Origin: Fragilaria crotonensis
Lineage: Eukaryota > Bacillariophyta > Fragilariophyceae > Fragilariales > Fragilariaceae
Reading direction: 5' to 3'
DNA length: 64,000 nucleotides
NCBI GenBank assembly: GCA_022925895.1
Contig: JAKSYS010000234.1
Span: 1-64,000 of the forward strand
Shown: positions 44,497 to 55,806 of the stretch, one piece after another
Layout: each line of letters starts with the position of its first letter
How positions within the stretch are numbered: the stretch's first letter is position 1
Notes under the pieces: model-generated
What the model saw: the letters and a program-made list of their open reading frames with translations, nothing else
What the model was told of the DNA's origin: nothing
The model's database searches: none
Translations under genes and position numbers: made by a program

Positions 44497-46334
44497 TCAA
44501 ACGTGCCCGTCTCCCAAGCATTGCCTTGCGGCCTTCCTCCATTCGTCCCTTAATTCATTCATGCGTTCATGGATCACAGGTTCCGCAACTGAAGGACATG
44601 CAATTTCACAGTCGATTAAGATATCAAAAAGAGAAGGGATTGAGCAGAGGGATGACGCAATTGTCCCCGTCAACGTGTTGTTGAAGAAAGCCAACGTGGT
44701 CAACTGTGTCAAGCGTCCAATCTCAGTCGGAATTGTGGAAGTCAACTGATTGTCGTTAAAACCCAATGCCGTCAACTTTGTCAAGAGTCCGATCTCACTA
44801 GGAATCGCGGATGTCAAGGAATTGCTGTTGAAATCCAATGACGTCAACTGTGTCAAGAGTCCGATCTCACTTGGGATTGTGGAATTCAACTGATTAGAGG
44901 CGAAGTCCAATTCAGTCAACTTTGTCAAGAGTCCGATCTCCCTTGGAATGGCGGATGTCAACGAATTCTCGTAGAAATCCAGCAACGTCAACTGTGTCAA
45001 GCGTCCGACCTCACTTGGAATGATGGAAGTCAACAAATTGCTGTTAAACTTCAATACCGTCAACTTTGTCAAGAGTCCGATCTCGCTTGGAATTGCGGAT
45101 GTCAAAAAATTCAATGACAAATCCAACCACGTCAACTTTGTCAAGCGTCCAATCTCACTTGGGATTGCGGAAGCCAACCTCGCGGTGTAGAAATTCAAGT
45201 ACGTCAACTGTGTCAACAGTCCGATCTCACTTGGAATTACGGAACCAGTCGTCGTTTCGCCAAACGTGGTTGTCGATCGACACCACGTCAAGTTTGTAAT
45301 GGTAAGAAAGTTACAAGCGATTCCCAACGGCGTCAAGGAGGCTATCGTCGGGGTATCGGTTGCTCTAACAGATGGTGCTCGTGTGGCGATGGGTGGAGAC
45401 GGGGCAATGGTTACTGGAGCGACTGATGGAGTGGTTGATGCAGCGACTGGTGAATTGTCTAGCGCTGCGACTGGTGAAGTGGTCGCCACAGTCGGGCTTT
45501 TGGTTGGTGCCAGTGTCGGGGTTGGGATAGTGGTGGGAGAGGAGATCGATGACGAACTGCTTCCTGTAGCTGATGATCGAACGACAAGTAAAACAACTGC
45601 AACCATCGCGCCAACAAGACAGCTCACAAATAACGCGAGACCCAACGAAGTCCATCGAGATCGGTAGCGTTTCATTCTAACGTACTGGGCCTCGGCAACA
45701 ACCACCGTTCCCTCCTCGTTTCCATCCGGTACCTGGTGTGCTTCCACACAGCAGACAGACCACTTCCACCAGTTGCAATTTGACTGCTGTCGTGTGCACC
45801 AGTATGTGCCACTGCGGAGTTCGGCACTCCTTCTTCCTGCTTGAATTCTTCACTTGTTATTAACTGGCTGCTGGTGGGATCATACGAACGAATTGGTGGC
45901 CTGAATGTCCAACGTGCTGCTGTGATGCGATCGGATCCTTCGCTCGCAAAAGCGCCGGTATCGACGTCGCGACTGCTTGCAACACCTGCCGGGGGCATTC
46001 TTGCCATGGAGTCTACCATCCGCAACCCAGGTGAAGGCATTGGTTCACTCGGTGGTGCAAGTTCCAATTTCTTTGTTTCAACAACATCATGAACAAGGTC
46101 GCGACGACCACTATTATCCTCATCGGCATTATTCACCAGTGCCAATGATGGCGATGCCGAAGCGGACGGAGGAGAGGAACCAGAAGCAGCCGAGGACTCC
46201 GTGGTCATCCGTGGAAAATTATCCGACGAAAATTCTTCGGAAACGTCGTCTTCCTCGTTGATGTCGTCACCTGTAGAGTCCTCCTTGACAACAACAACGT
46301 TGTCAACGTCGTCGGCACTGCCTTGATTTTCCAT
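44497..46334 (-). CDS. Type II membrane LRR protein (LRR gene 1, frameshifted)
   Basis: An acidic, Ser-rich cytosolic N-terminus of about 200 residues (MENQGSADDVDNVVVV...) precedes one membrane span (LGLALFVSCLVGAMVAVVLLVV). A Ser/Thr/Pro stalk of about 90 residues follows, then a Cys-capped LRR domain with 8 near-identical 24-residue plant-type repeats (AIPSEIGLLTKLTALGFNDN) and a C-terminal cap (SLCSIPS...IDCEIACP). A receptor-like or adhesion role outside the cell is inferred; no kinase is attached. An extra TG pair near 45746-45750 separates the N-terminal ORF (46334-45672) from the rest (45747-44497); LRR gene 2 is continuous across this point (AVDAQQVPDG), which shows the intended frame. 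Confidence 0.8.
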
Positions 46335-46650
46335 CAGAAAACAAGATTTCTACCAGTATATTTATAATGGAGCAGTCTACCGGAGTAGAATGATGTTTGC
46401 CTGAGTTGACGCGTTGAAGCGAGCGCGATTGGTCAAGAATTCGAATCAGATCACCTTCGAGTATGATACTCGGAATAGGGACTCTTTCAGTACTCAGAAG
46501 GGTGCTGCAGTATACTAACAACCTCGTATTTCTCAATAACTTGCAAGTAGAGCACGGTTATTGCTTGTGAAGTACTCCGAGTATGATACCAGTTTAATTA
46601 TCTGAGAGCTGAGCGCTCTCGACGAAGGAGAATCAGTAAGCAGGTCGAAC
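46335..46650 (-). promoter_or_regulatory. 5' region of LRR gene 1, shared with LRR gene 2
   Basis: It aligns with 61505-61793: AATCAGATCACCTTCGAGTA, TGATACTCGGA.TAGGGACTC, TTTCAGTAC, CAACCTCGTATTTCTCAATA and CTCGACGAAGGAGAAT occur in both. Conservation makes it the likely promoter, with the pair duplicated including its upstream DNA. In gene 1 it is cut short at GAAC (46647-46650) by the Copia LTR. Confidence 0.7.
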
Positions 46651-46893
46651 TCAGTTGATTCCTCGCAAGAGCGGCGCATCCGCCATTGCGGGACGACTCT
46701 AAGACATGTAGTCTTCTGAGTAGCAGCTTGCAATTTGACTATTACAAAAAGTAGTTGGCCCTAGACTTGGACCCATCATCCGCAGCTGTAACGTGTCCCA
46801 TCCGCGCATGCGTACTTGGCACGCTTGCGTCAGCCCAAGATACTTCGGTCTTTTGGTGTCCGAATATCCCGCACTCATGGCAAAATTCATTCA
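46651..46893 (-). repeat. 3' LTR of the Copia element
   Basis: It begins TCAGTTGATTCC and ends AAAATTCATTCA on the plus strand (TGAATGAATT ... CAACTGA in element orientation). Shared blocks with the other LTR include GCAAGAGCGGCGCATCCGCC and CCCATCCGCGCATGCGTAC. Confidence 0.85.
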
Positions 46894-47026
46894 GTCCTCG
46901 AGCTAATCGTCAGAGACGACCAGTTCGACCGAATTCATCAATACAGGGCCGGCCGACTTCGGCTGTTATGGCGGTTCCACGTGCATCACGTACGTCCACC
47001 CATCCGTTTTGGGGTGGTTCCATCAA

Positions 47027-47355
47027 TCACTGTGCTCCACTCGTAACCGCGTCCTTTTGACCAGTCACAAAGTATGCTGAGCAGAACCCTCTTAGCCGTG
47101 GCCCAGGAAGACACTTGGTTGGGATATCCGCCAAGTTGGTTCTCCGTCCTCCTTAGCGATCCGCACAATACCTGCCGCTTGCGCTTCACGCACTCGGTGG
47201 TAAGCAATCGCATTGTGTTTCTTCTTCAGAGTTGACTCAGGCTTCGTCGAATTCTTGACGACGGATTCATTATCACAAAATACGTTTGTTGGCCCATCCA
47301 CTTGGACATTGCCCATCTTACCTTGCTTGGGTTGTCTGCACCATCGATTGTCCAC
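47027..47355 (-). pseudogene. Copia RNase H end
   Basis: VDGPTNVFCDNESVVKNSTK, then HRVREAQAAGIVRIAKEDGE; a one-base loss follows, after which the other frame gives the usual NLADIPTKCLPG end and a stop at 47027. The domain's N-terminal half is missing. Confidence 0.8.
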
Positions 47356-47774
47356 TTCTTGACTTCGGCACCTAAATATGAGTCAGGTTCCTTCACACTT
47401 CCTTTCTTTAGGGTATACTTGGAGGCGAGGTAGTCCATGACCACTTGCGGTTCGTGCGACACGCACAAAATATCATCCACATAGCAAAGAACATACTCCC
47501 AGTATTTGTCCCCATTCGTCTTCACCTTGGGCCGCATCCATACGTCAGGATCACCTCTGCAACTTACAAAGCCTCCTTCCCGTAACGTGGCCGCCATGTG
47601 GTCTCGCCATCGAGCACCACTTGACTTCAACCCATAGAGAGCTCGAACAATTAGGACCGGTCGACCAACTTTGTCTGCACCAAACTCCAACCCAGCGGTC
47701 GTGTAAACCTTCTCCTTCGTTGGAGCATTAAGGTATGCCCCCCTGCACATCGGCAGAAAGGACATCCAAGTCAT
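47226..47774 (-). pseudogene. Copia reverse transcriptase core
   Basis: AYLNAPTKEKVYTTAG, RALYGLKSSGARWRDHMAAT and the catalytic YVDDILCVSH are intact. The domain then stops at DGADNPSKVRW, short of its usual C-terminal third. Confidence 0.85.
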
Positions 47775-49978
47775 TCAGTGCCGCCAGCGTGAAAGCAATT
47801 CGTATACTGTCACGTGACACCACACTCGAGTACGTAGACTCTTTCGGCGGATCCGTTTGGTGCCCACCGGCCACCAACCGCGCCTTTCTAGTCAAGTCCA
47901 TCTTGACATCAAAGATCATGTGACAATCAATTTTCTTGTAGAATTTCGGCACTGCATCATCATCAATGAACTCGAATGCTGGCATGACGTTCTTCATCTC
48001 CAATTCGATTGCCTTCCTCCAAAAATCAGTCCCTGTTCGCTCATCGATCTTAAGGGCCTCTGCCACAGTCTTTGGGAGCTCAATGCCAAACTTATGCGTC
48101 TTCGCCCAGTATCTGGCCTTGACTTTCTTGATTATCCGATCCCTTTTACGCAAGACGTTGCGCACCCACCAAGCGAACGCAGGTTCTTCAGCGATCTTGT
48201 TGGCGACAGCGTACTCCGCAACTTGAATCGGATTTGACTCTTTCAATTCTGACAATGGTACCCAGGTCGTTGAGCCATCCCGCCATTCGACTTGCAACTC
48301 CCATCCCCGCGTAGTGATTCGTGGATGTCTCCGTCCCCGTTTGTCTTCAACAAACCCGTCATCCTTTGACAAGGCATGTCCGTTCGTTCGGTGATCGACA
48401 ATTTCACTCATCACTGCATAACTTCGTCCCTCGTCATCGACCTGGGATAACATGTTTTCGGCAATGAGGTTTGCAGTAATCGCTTCCGTTGATCCGTCTG
48501 GAAACTCCACCTCATAGAGACGTGAATCCAGTAACGGATTTGCGTGGCGCTGCCCAATCGGACGACCATCATGGTCGCGCTTCCTCCCAATCACAGTTGC
48601 TTTCTTAGCTTCTCCACCTTGGGGAAGTAGCACCTGGGCAGTTAAGTATTCATCATAGGACTCAGGGGTATGGTCTTCGACATCTTTGGCGGTGCCATCA
48701 AGGTCCCCTGTCCCTGACTGAACGTCGTCCTCGTCATCTTCGAAGACATCATCAGGAACCTCCGGCATGGAGTCCATTAGGTCTGGGTCGATGTCCTCTG
48801 TCTTGAGTCCATCCCCAATCTTAGACTGGATACCTTCATCCAATTCAGATAGTCGGAGCTTTATATCTGGGTTGGCAAGATCATCCTCACTCAATCCCCA
48901 AACAGATTTCCGCACAATCACCTTCCCAGATCTGGTCAGGATATAAAACGCCATAAGGTCGGTTGAAACCTCGGCAACACCAATCCATCGACCAAACAAC
49001 TTCTGCTCAAACGGGAAGCTGCCAACCGGGTCCCAGTACATGACCGGCTCATACCAATCAAACTGGGCGTACTGGGAAATGTCGGGTGTACATCCCAGCA
49101 CGTCTTCATCTGGTACCCTTCCTTGGAGTTGGGGTATATCAAGGGCCGTCAGTCTTCTTATCGCTGCCACCCACTTTCCACAGTAACACCAAAGTCGCTT
49201 CGGTGCCTTGGAGCGCCTCAAGGTCCTCCGGATCCCGACCTTCAATTCTCGAATTGTTGACTCAGCCAGGTTGGACCACGGACTGTATGGGACAGTTTGT
49301 TCTTGCTTGACGCGGAACCGTCTACAAATCTTTCCAAACTCACCGTGGACCTCTTCAGGTGCATTGTCTGTCACAATAGTCTGGGGTATCCCAACCTCTT
49401 GAATGAATGGCATCAAAGCATTTTGACCAGCCAAGCCTTTGCTTTTCATGGGGTAGAAGTGGTCACTCCCGACCATTGGTGAACACCTGTGCAGCCAAGT
49501 GTCCCCTGACTGATTGTGTCTTCGAAAACATCGTATCCGAGTACCAGCGCCCGCTTAGGTTTGGGAAAGCGAGATGATCAAGCTTCTGACGTACCTTCCT
49601 TTCACCCGGTGCCAAGACATTCCTTATCCCAGATTGTGTTGTCACTTGCAACGTTCTCTTGGCAGTGTCAAGGCCAACTCCCCATCTTCTGGAAAGAATC
49701 TCAGGTGTTAAGGCAGATCGTTTCTCACTAGTTGAAAGGGAAAACAATTTCCGGCTTTCTCCATCCATTGGGTAGACATCATTGTCCGTTCTCCCGGATA
49801 AGCCGTCACCGACAATGTCATCTACTGCGACGTTAATTGCAGCCACCAACCGGTTCCCAAGAGAGTCATCCTCCAGACCGATGGGAGCGTTCATCGAGCT
49901 TAAAGATTTCACCGCCGAAACCAACCTCGAAGCATTCCTCACATGATCAGTTGCCAATAACGTTTCGGCAACACTCAC
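47728..49978 (-). pseudogene. Copia integrase and N-terminal reverse transcriptase region
   Basis: ORF 49978-49463 carries the pre-integrase segment and first catalytic part (LSGRWYSDTMFSKTQS). ORF 49476-47728 carries the rest of the DDE core (TIVTDNAPEEV, YSPWSNLAESTIRELK), a chromo-like segment (LYEVEFPDGSTEAITANLIA), and the start of RT (MPAFEFIDDD, RKARLVAGGHQTDPP). A shift at about 49470 separates them and another ends the ORF at DVQGGIP, where the other frame continues as GAYLNAPTKEK. Confidence 0.85.
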
Positions 49979-50095
49979 GCTGGAAACATATGTCTCCTCC
50001 TTTTGGCAAACTGGTCAGAAGAGGGATCCCAGCGCATCGGGGATGTCAATTCAACGTGGGGTATTGTTCGTATTCTTCCCAAGTGGGTTTACGAC

Positions 50096-50593
50096 TCACG
50101 AAACCGGAAGAGATGCCGTCAAGGGATAAAGGAATTCGCAACTTTGCGGTTGGGTGATAAATTGAATGCGAAGACTTGGAATCAAACTGGCGGGTACATC
50201 CTCAACCGTGACTCCATTCGCACGTAGTTGGTTGGGGTTGAGCAGAGTGACATCCACTCGGTCCCCGAAATACAGAGCCTCGTTGATAATGAGGATGTAC
50301 GGTTGCCCGTCAGTAGGGTGAATCCACAAAGTCGCAACAGTGGCGATGGAGACATCCGGTATGGGCTTATATTCACCGCTGTAAGGATGAACGGTGACCT
50401 GACGACCTTCGTCAGAGACAAGCAGAGTGTTGCGACCTGCGACACAAGTATCCGCATGAGAATCGAGTTCGGTGCGTGTATCTTCATCGTCCCCGGAGGG
50501 TGTCGATGCGGATACGCGAAAGACATGTTTCACAAACCGAGAGCAAAGATTAGAAGGGGGCCCGGCCTCTCGAACATAAGTGGAGACTAACAT
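50096..50593 (-). pseudogene. Copia aspartic protease region
   Basis: The active-site motif TELDSHADTCVAG (catalytic Asp in D-S-H) is intact. It is followed by VHPYSGEYKPIPDVSIATVA and ALYFGDRVDVTLLNPNQLRA, typical of diatom Copia proteases. It ends in a stop before the integrase part. Confidence 0.85.
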
Positions 50594-50629
50594 TAGGTCG
50601 TCTGTCTTAACGAGAGCCGGCGCGAGGCA

Positions 50630-52057
50630 TCAAGCCTGCTTCTGCTGCTCACCATGAGCAGCACGACCAAACTGTTTTCCAGCATTGGAAACCACAGGTG
50701 TCTTGGTGCCTTCATTGTCATCAGGGGGTGCCTCCTCCTGAGTCGCGACAACGGCAACGCTGCGAGCGTCAGACTTGTCCTTCTTCTCCTTCTTCTTTGC
50801 TTCCTCACGGAGCTGCTTGACTTTCGCCTTCTCGAAAGGCTTCAATTTGTTGTAGTCTTTGGCCGAGTATTGGCCAGAATGAATTGCAATGCCACTTGGT
50901 GTCTTGTCATCATCATTGGACTTCGACTTGTCTTTCTTGTGCTTAGCCTTCTTCTTGTCCTTTTCGACTCCAACCTTAGAGATCTCACGAACATCAGAAG
51001 GTGACTTGGTCCTGGTCTTGGTATTTTCCACAATCGTCTTGAAATACTGCTGGCACACTTCAAAGTTGGTCAACTTTAGTTCATCGCCCATGCAACCTTG
51101 AATGGCGGTCTCCAACTTTGGGTCACGTATCCCAGCCAGAAAATCTGTAACCTTCTTGGTTTCAGCAACTGGCTCTTCCAAAACAACAATTCATTGTGAG
51201 CCTGTTGAAGACGTGCAACATACTGATCAAATGAGAACTTGCCCTTGCCAGTGTAGGTAGCTGTTGCGAGCATGTTATATGCCTTAGCTTTCCTAGTGGC
51301 AATAGCAGACTTGCCCTCTGCCTGCGACTTCAAAGCCTTGAAAGCTGCGACCATCGCGCTTCTTGTTAAATGTCTGAAGGAATGGCCATCCCTGTCCCTC
51401 CATCACAAAGGGCTTAAGGATGTCAAACACACGCTTGTTGTCACGAGAAAAGGTTTCACCCTCGAGGACGGAAGTGGCGATCAAGTCATCATCGACTGAA
51501 TCCCAATTATTGCGCGCAAGATCATCTGGCGCCGCCTCATCATTGTCCCGGATGACATAAACAAGCGGGGTCCCCGCCACGACACTCCTCTGCTGAGCAA
51601 GGTAAGTCATAAACAGTTCAATCCAAGTAGGCCATGCAGTCATTAACATTAACTTTGGCGGTTCCTTCGCATCGTCCCCATCCTTCTTTGCTCGAGCAAT
51701 CTCCTCCAACTCAGTCAATCGATTGAGAAAGCGCGACGAGGTGCGTTCATCGAAAAGAGCGGGGTTTGGAGCATCGCCGCGAAGAAGGGAGTAATCTGCC
51801 CACGAGCGTAGGGCCTTAAACTTCCTAACCGCAAGGTAAGGGAACGTTGGGGACGCGACAGGATCATCGTCGTCATCGACATCAGCCGCCTTTGGCTTCC
51901 ACCTGGAGAGGTGCTGAATCATAGTGTCAATCTCTGGAAAAGGTAAGGCAGTTAGATCATTGATGGTACGAATACCTTGGTTTGCAATCAATTCCCGCGT
52001 AGGTACATCAAAACCCAAGCGGGTAAGGCAAGCAGTGAAGGATCTGGCATCAGCCAT
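50630..52057 (-). pseudogene. Copia gag region (three frames)
   Basis: The pieces 52057-51293, 51354-51076 and 51181-50630 read on as one gag: MADARSFTACLTRLGFDVP, FPEIDTMIQHLSRWKP, then AAFKALKSQAEGKSAIATRK, then TKKVTDFLAGIRDPKLE and a Lys-rich tail. The gag remnant at 54.9-59.0 kb matches it segment by segment. Two frame changes break it. Confidence 0.85.
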
Positions 52058-53191
52058 GGTGACAAGTGAGACAGGAGGGTAGTTACCGGATTAACCGCGT
52101 GGTTTGCAAATTTGGCAAAATTGTGAGCCCCAGGCCCTCGGGTGCATGTACGTGTTCCTGGTACGTTCCCTACGTAGGAATACTTTGCACGTACACGTCC
52201 AATCCTGTTTGCTGTGAGTCACACGGGTAGATTCACAAGAACTCCCTAAGTACTCCGTTGCCGCGGATGACGCATTCGTGACAAATGGCTGACATACGCG
52301 TCACGCATTGGTCACACGGATGAGAGTACTTAGGAGCCTCGCAGACCAAACGCACAAACGGCCACGCGCATACGCAAAAACAGTCGTGTCTGTGAAGGCA
52401 TGCGTGCCCAACTTGAAGTAACAGTCGTGTCTGTGGAGGCATGCGTGCCCAACTTGAAGTAACAGTCGTGTCTCGGACATCTATGACCCCATAACAATAG
52501 GTAACCAACCCGAACGAGTACTCACAACAGTCATTGTCGTGCTCGTGCGGTTCTCGTGTTCATATGCGTGGCCATCACACGTACGTCGTACGCTTCCATA
52601 TGGTTTTCACGTTCATACGCGTGAGCATTACGCGTATGTCAATCGTGACTCATTCCGATCAAAATTCTCGGTTGAAGGATACTTATGGCATCCATTCGTT
52701 ACCAAGTTATGTAAACAACAAACTCTGTTCGGAAAATGTCCAGTATAAGTCAATCTCGTAGAAATTGTACTAGACAGACAACCAAGATCCAATCCTGGCA
52801 TGGATTGGTACCAAATAGTGTCGTGTTCACATAAACACCACTATACTAGTATCATGACGTGCGCTACACCACCTTTACGGCGAAAGCGAAACAACGCCTC
52901 TTATGGTCGGTCTTTCCTCTCTTATGATGGCGCCAAATGGCGCTTCACATTGAACCCCCATCGGAGTTAGGTCTTTGCGTTCGGGAGACGTTCACCGACA
53001 CGCCGACGGTAGCGTTACCGTCTTCGAGCCACGGCTGCAGGCCTGGATCATTCGACCACCACGACCACAGGACTATTATCGCAGAATCCGCGCTCCTTCT
53101 GCTGTTGAGGCTGATCAGGCCTCCTCATCAACCATTGACGAAAGCATTTAATGTCTACAACATAGCTACATGCCTGTTGGGTCTGATAAAC
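52058..53191 (-). other. Copia 5' leader, with 41-bp tandem repeat
   Basis: The leader is 1.1 kb between LTR and gag start, unusually long. At 52381-52474 a 41-bp unit beginning CAGTCGTGTCTGTG is repeated about 2.3 times. Nearby (52280-52640) ACGCGTAT / CATACGCGTG words recur. The primer-site-like motif TTTATCAGACCCA (minus strand) lies at 53178-53190, next to the LTR. Confidence 0.65.
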
Positions 53192-53446
53192 TCAGTTGAT
53201 TCCCTCGCAAGAGCGGCGCATCCGCCATTGCCAGGGACGACTCTAAGACATGTAGTAATCAACTAGTAGCAGCATGCAACTTGACTATTTACAAAAAGAG
53301 TGAGCATATTCTAGACTTGTTCCCTCATGCCGCGGATGAAGTGTCCCATCCGCGCATGCGTACGTGGCACGCGTCTTGCGTCAGCCCAAGATACTTCGGT
53401 CTGTCCCGGTGTCCGAATATCCCGCACTCATGGCAGAATTCATTCA
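53192..53446 (-). repeat. 5' LTR of the Copia element
   Basis: Begins TCAGTTGATTCC and ends CAGAATTCATTCA on the plus strand; it pairs with 46651-46893. It is followed by GAAC and then GAAACTG, continuing the ancestral flank that survives uninterrupted near LRR gene 2. Confidence 0.85.
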
Positions 53447-53639
53447 GAACGAAACTGATCCGAAACATTCACCGAGATCGTGTCAACTACTATACCGGTA
53501 GACTGTAGAGGATTTTAAGCAACTGAATGAATTCTATCACGAGTTCGAGTTATTCGGACACCCGGACAAGCCAGGCGAGCTAGGGATTTTATGCCGGTTG
53601 CGCTATACTACATAGTACATAGGGCTCACCAAAGGACCC

Positions 53640-53803
53640 GGATCAGCCCTCCAGCCAGTGTCAGAAGTGTTCCTAGATTAGTAGACTCACTCTTTTTATA
53701 ATTGATCAAGTTGTAAGCTGATACTTCTAGTGATTCACTGTAATGCAAAGAGTCAATATCCTGCATGGTCAGATGTGCCGCACTTGCAATGGGTTTAATT
53801 CAG
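53640..53803 (+). repeat. LTR of a second, plus-strand Copia remnant
   Basis: Homologous to 765-945. It ends TTTAATTCAG and runs directly into TTTATCAGACCCA at 53804-53816, the same motif found next to the 5' LTR of the first element. A diverged gag follows at 54886. A fragment resembling the LTR (GTAGCTAGTAGTGGACTCAC) at about 58983-59020 may be the remains of the opposite LTR. Confidence 0.6.
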
Positions 53804-54885
53804 TTTATCAGACCCAAATGCTCAAGGGCGACCCTGTGGATCACTGCTGTCATCCAAGAATGTGGATGATGGGGCCTGATCAGCCTGAACAGGAACCTGA
53901 ATTCTGCACACAGAGACTGGGGATCTTTGGTGACATATCTCTTGAAGAAAAAACATTATGACCATTTGCACCTAGGAAACACATAACATCCCACATGTTG
54001 TTTTAAAAATGATTTACAATTGCCTAAACCTGCCATGTAACGGATCTGAACGGCTCAATTTTGAATGAAGAATGTGATACCATATGATACCATTTGAAAC
54101 AAAAATCATGGTAAAAACAACGATCCACATTTATTTTAGCTAAGATTATCGCATGATACGATTTTCAAAAAATTCAAAAAAATTGAGCTTGATTTCATCT
54201 TCGTAAGAACGTACCTTAAAAAGGCAAAGTCATGGCTGAGGGGGGACCCGATTTCAGCAAACATTGTTTTGCACAGAAAAGTGCCTTGGCTGTGGTAGTA
54301 TGTCATGTTTGCAGGAGGTTGCATTATAAAACCTTCAGCGCAAATCCACCTTATTGATTTTTCCGGATCATTTCTTACAGGAATGGCAAACAATGGATGA
54401 ATTAAAAACAATGCTTGTTACTTAGATACATGTGCCCAATGCTGGGCACTTGAGAATGATTTAAGCTCCTTTGTCAGCATATTTACCCTCCTGTCCAAAG
54501 AATTCAACAATGAACGCCTGCATGAACGTGAAAAGCACATGGGCATAACAATGATTGTTGGGGCTGAGTAACCATTTGAAAATTTTTATAGGTTGTTGGG
54601 ATTTATTGAATGTCACATTGGCAAGTCCCGATTGCTCCGAGATTCTTTGTCAAAACAGCAGTCGTCAGGGCTATTGTCTATTAAACAATTTTGCAACGGT
54701 ATTCACAGCAAAGACAATTGAAAAATGTGAATGACTTAAGGTAACAACTTTCCATGTAGGAAAGCAGCATACCAGATTTTAAGTACCTTGCCGGAAATGC
54801 TTTCCTGACTTTTGAGCTCACTTTTTTCAGAGTTGGCTGATAACTCCCAAATTCGTGGAAACTATATTTTTCACCACTTTCCACT
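53804..54885 (+). other. Leader-like stretch of the second Copia remnant
   Basis: Starts with the primer-site-like motif and leads to the gag start at 54886. No gene is present. The length (about 1.07 kb) is close to that of the leader in the first element, which supports the same family. Confidence 0.5.
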
Positions 54886-55255
54886 ATGGCAGGGCACAGG
54901 TTCTTCAGTGCTTGTCTCGCCTGCTTGGGGCTTGATGCTCCCACTTACAAATTGCTTGATGGCCAGGGAATTCACGCCATCCATTATTTGACTGACCTTC
55001 CATTTCCAGAGATTGACAAGATGATCCACCTTTCCAGGTGGAAGCCCAGGGTGGTCAATATTGAAGATGACGAAGAACTTGTACCTACCCTCATGTTTCC
55101 CTACCTTGCAGTTGGGAAGTTCAAGGCTCTCCGCTCTTGGGCGGAATAGCTACTGTATCCTTCGCGGCGATGCTCCGAACCCTGTTCACTTTGATGACCG
55201 CGCTGTCATGCACTTTCCTAATTGGTTGATGGAGTTGGAGGAGATCAACATCACA
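54886..55255 (+). pseudogene. Copia gag, N-terminal remnant
   Basis: MAGHRFFSACLACLGLDAPT, FPEIDKMIHLSRWKPRV and FPYLAVGKFKALRSWAE match the gag at 52057 residue for residue in most positions; a TAG replaces the Asp-Tyr after WAE. The reading continues as ILRGDAPNPVHFDDRAV to ELEEI, then loses similarity near 55250. Confidence 0.85.
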
Positions 55256-55654
55256 AGGTGGCGGCTTTTACACCAAAACATACATAGTAGATATTGTTAC
55301 AAAATCTGTAAAAACCTTTTACAAATTGTAGGTATATATACTTACATGTTCCAAATATCTTTTGACGCACTTCATTTTATCTGTGTGTACTATCTGTTGT
55401 CCATGAATTTAGTCCTCCAAAAATACCTATGTATACGCTGAACACCTCTATGTGTACAGTGTTCTGTCATTGTATCACCATTTTGACTCATAACCTTGTA
55501 TAGTGCATACTTCAACTTCTACTTTGACCTGGCGGTGTGAAAGAATATGACACACCGTTTTGACCCATTTCTTATAGTTATGTACACTTTCCAATTATTT
55601 GCCAATTATGAGTACGCCGCTGTTCCTTCTTTTCTTTCTCCCTTCTTCAGCTTA

Positions 55655-55800
55655 CTGTCTCAACTGTAAATTGTTACTGGATGGCAACAATGTACAGTCC
55701 TCTCAAGCGTCTCGACTGTAAATTGTTACTGGATGGCAACAATGTACAGTCCTCTCGAGTGTCACTGGATCAATTGTTACTGGATGGCAACTATTGTCAC
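55655..55800. repeat. Minisatellite, unit about 57 bp
   Basis: The unit AACTGTAAATTGTTACTGGA + TGGCAACAATGTACAGTCCT + CTC appears twice in full and once in shortened form (CAATTGTTACTGGATGGCAA). It touches the left end of the foldback element. Confidence 0.8.
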
Positions 55801-55806
55801 AGTGGG

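Larger units (their letters stand above)
46651..53446 (-). mobile_element. Ty1/Copia retrotransposon of diatom type, degraded
   Basis: Minus-strand element of about 6.8 kb with LTRs 46651-46893 and 53192-53446 and a GAAC target duplication (46647-46650 and 53447-53450). Internal order from the right: primer-site-like motif 53178-53190, leader, gag, protease, integrase, RT, RNase H, which is the Copia order. Coding parts sit in at least six frames. About 250 codons between RT and RNase H appear to be deleted, judging from related elements, so it cannot move by itself. LTR copies differ by several indels, so the insertion is not very recent unless the indels are sequencing errors. Confidence 0.9.

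Noticed and set aside
52381-52474. CRISPR-like array
   Set aside because: Just over two contiguous 41-bp units without spacers, in a eukaryotic retrotransposon leader; a plain tandem repeat.
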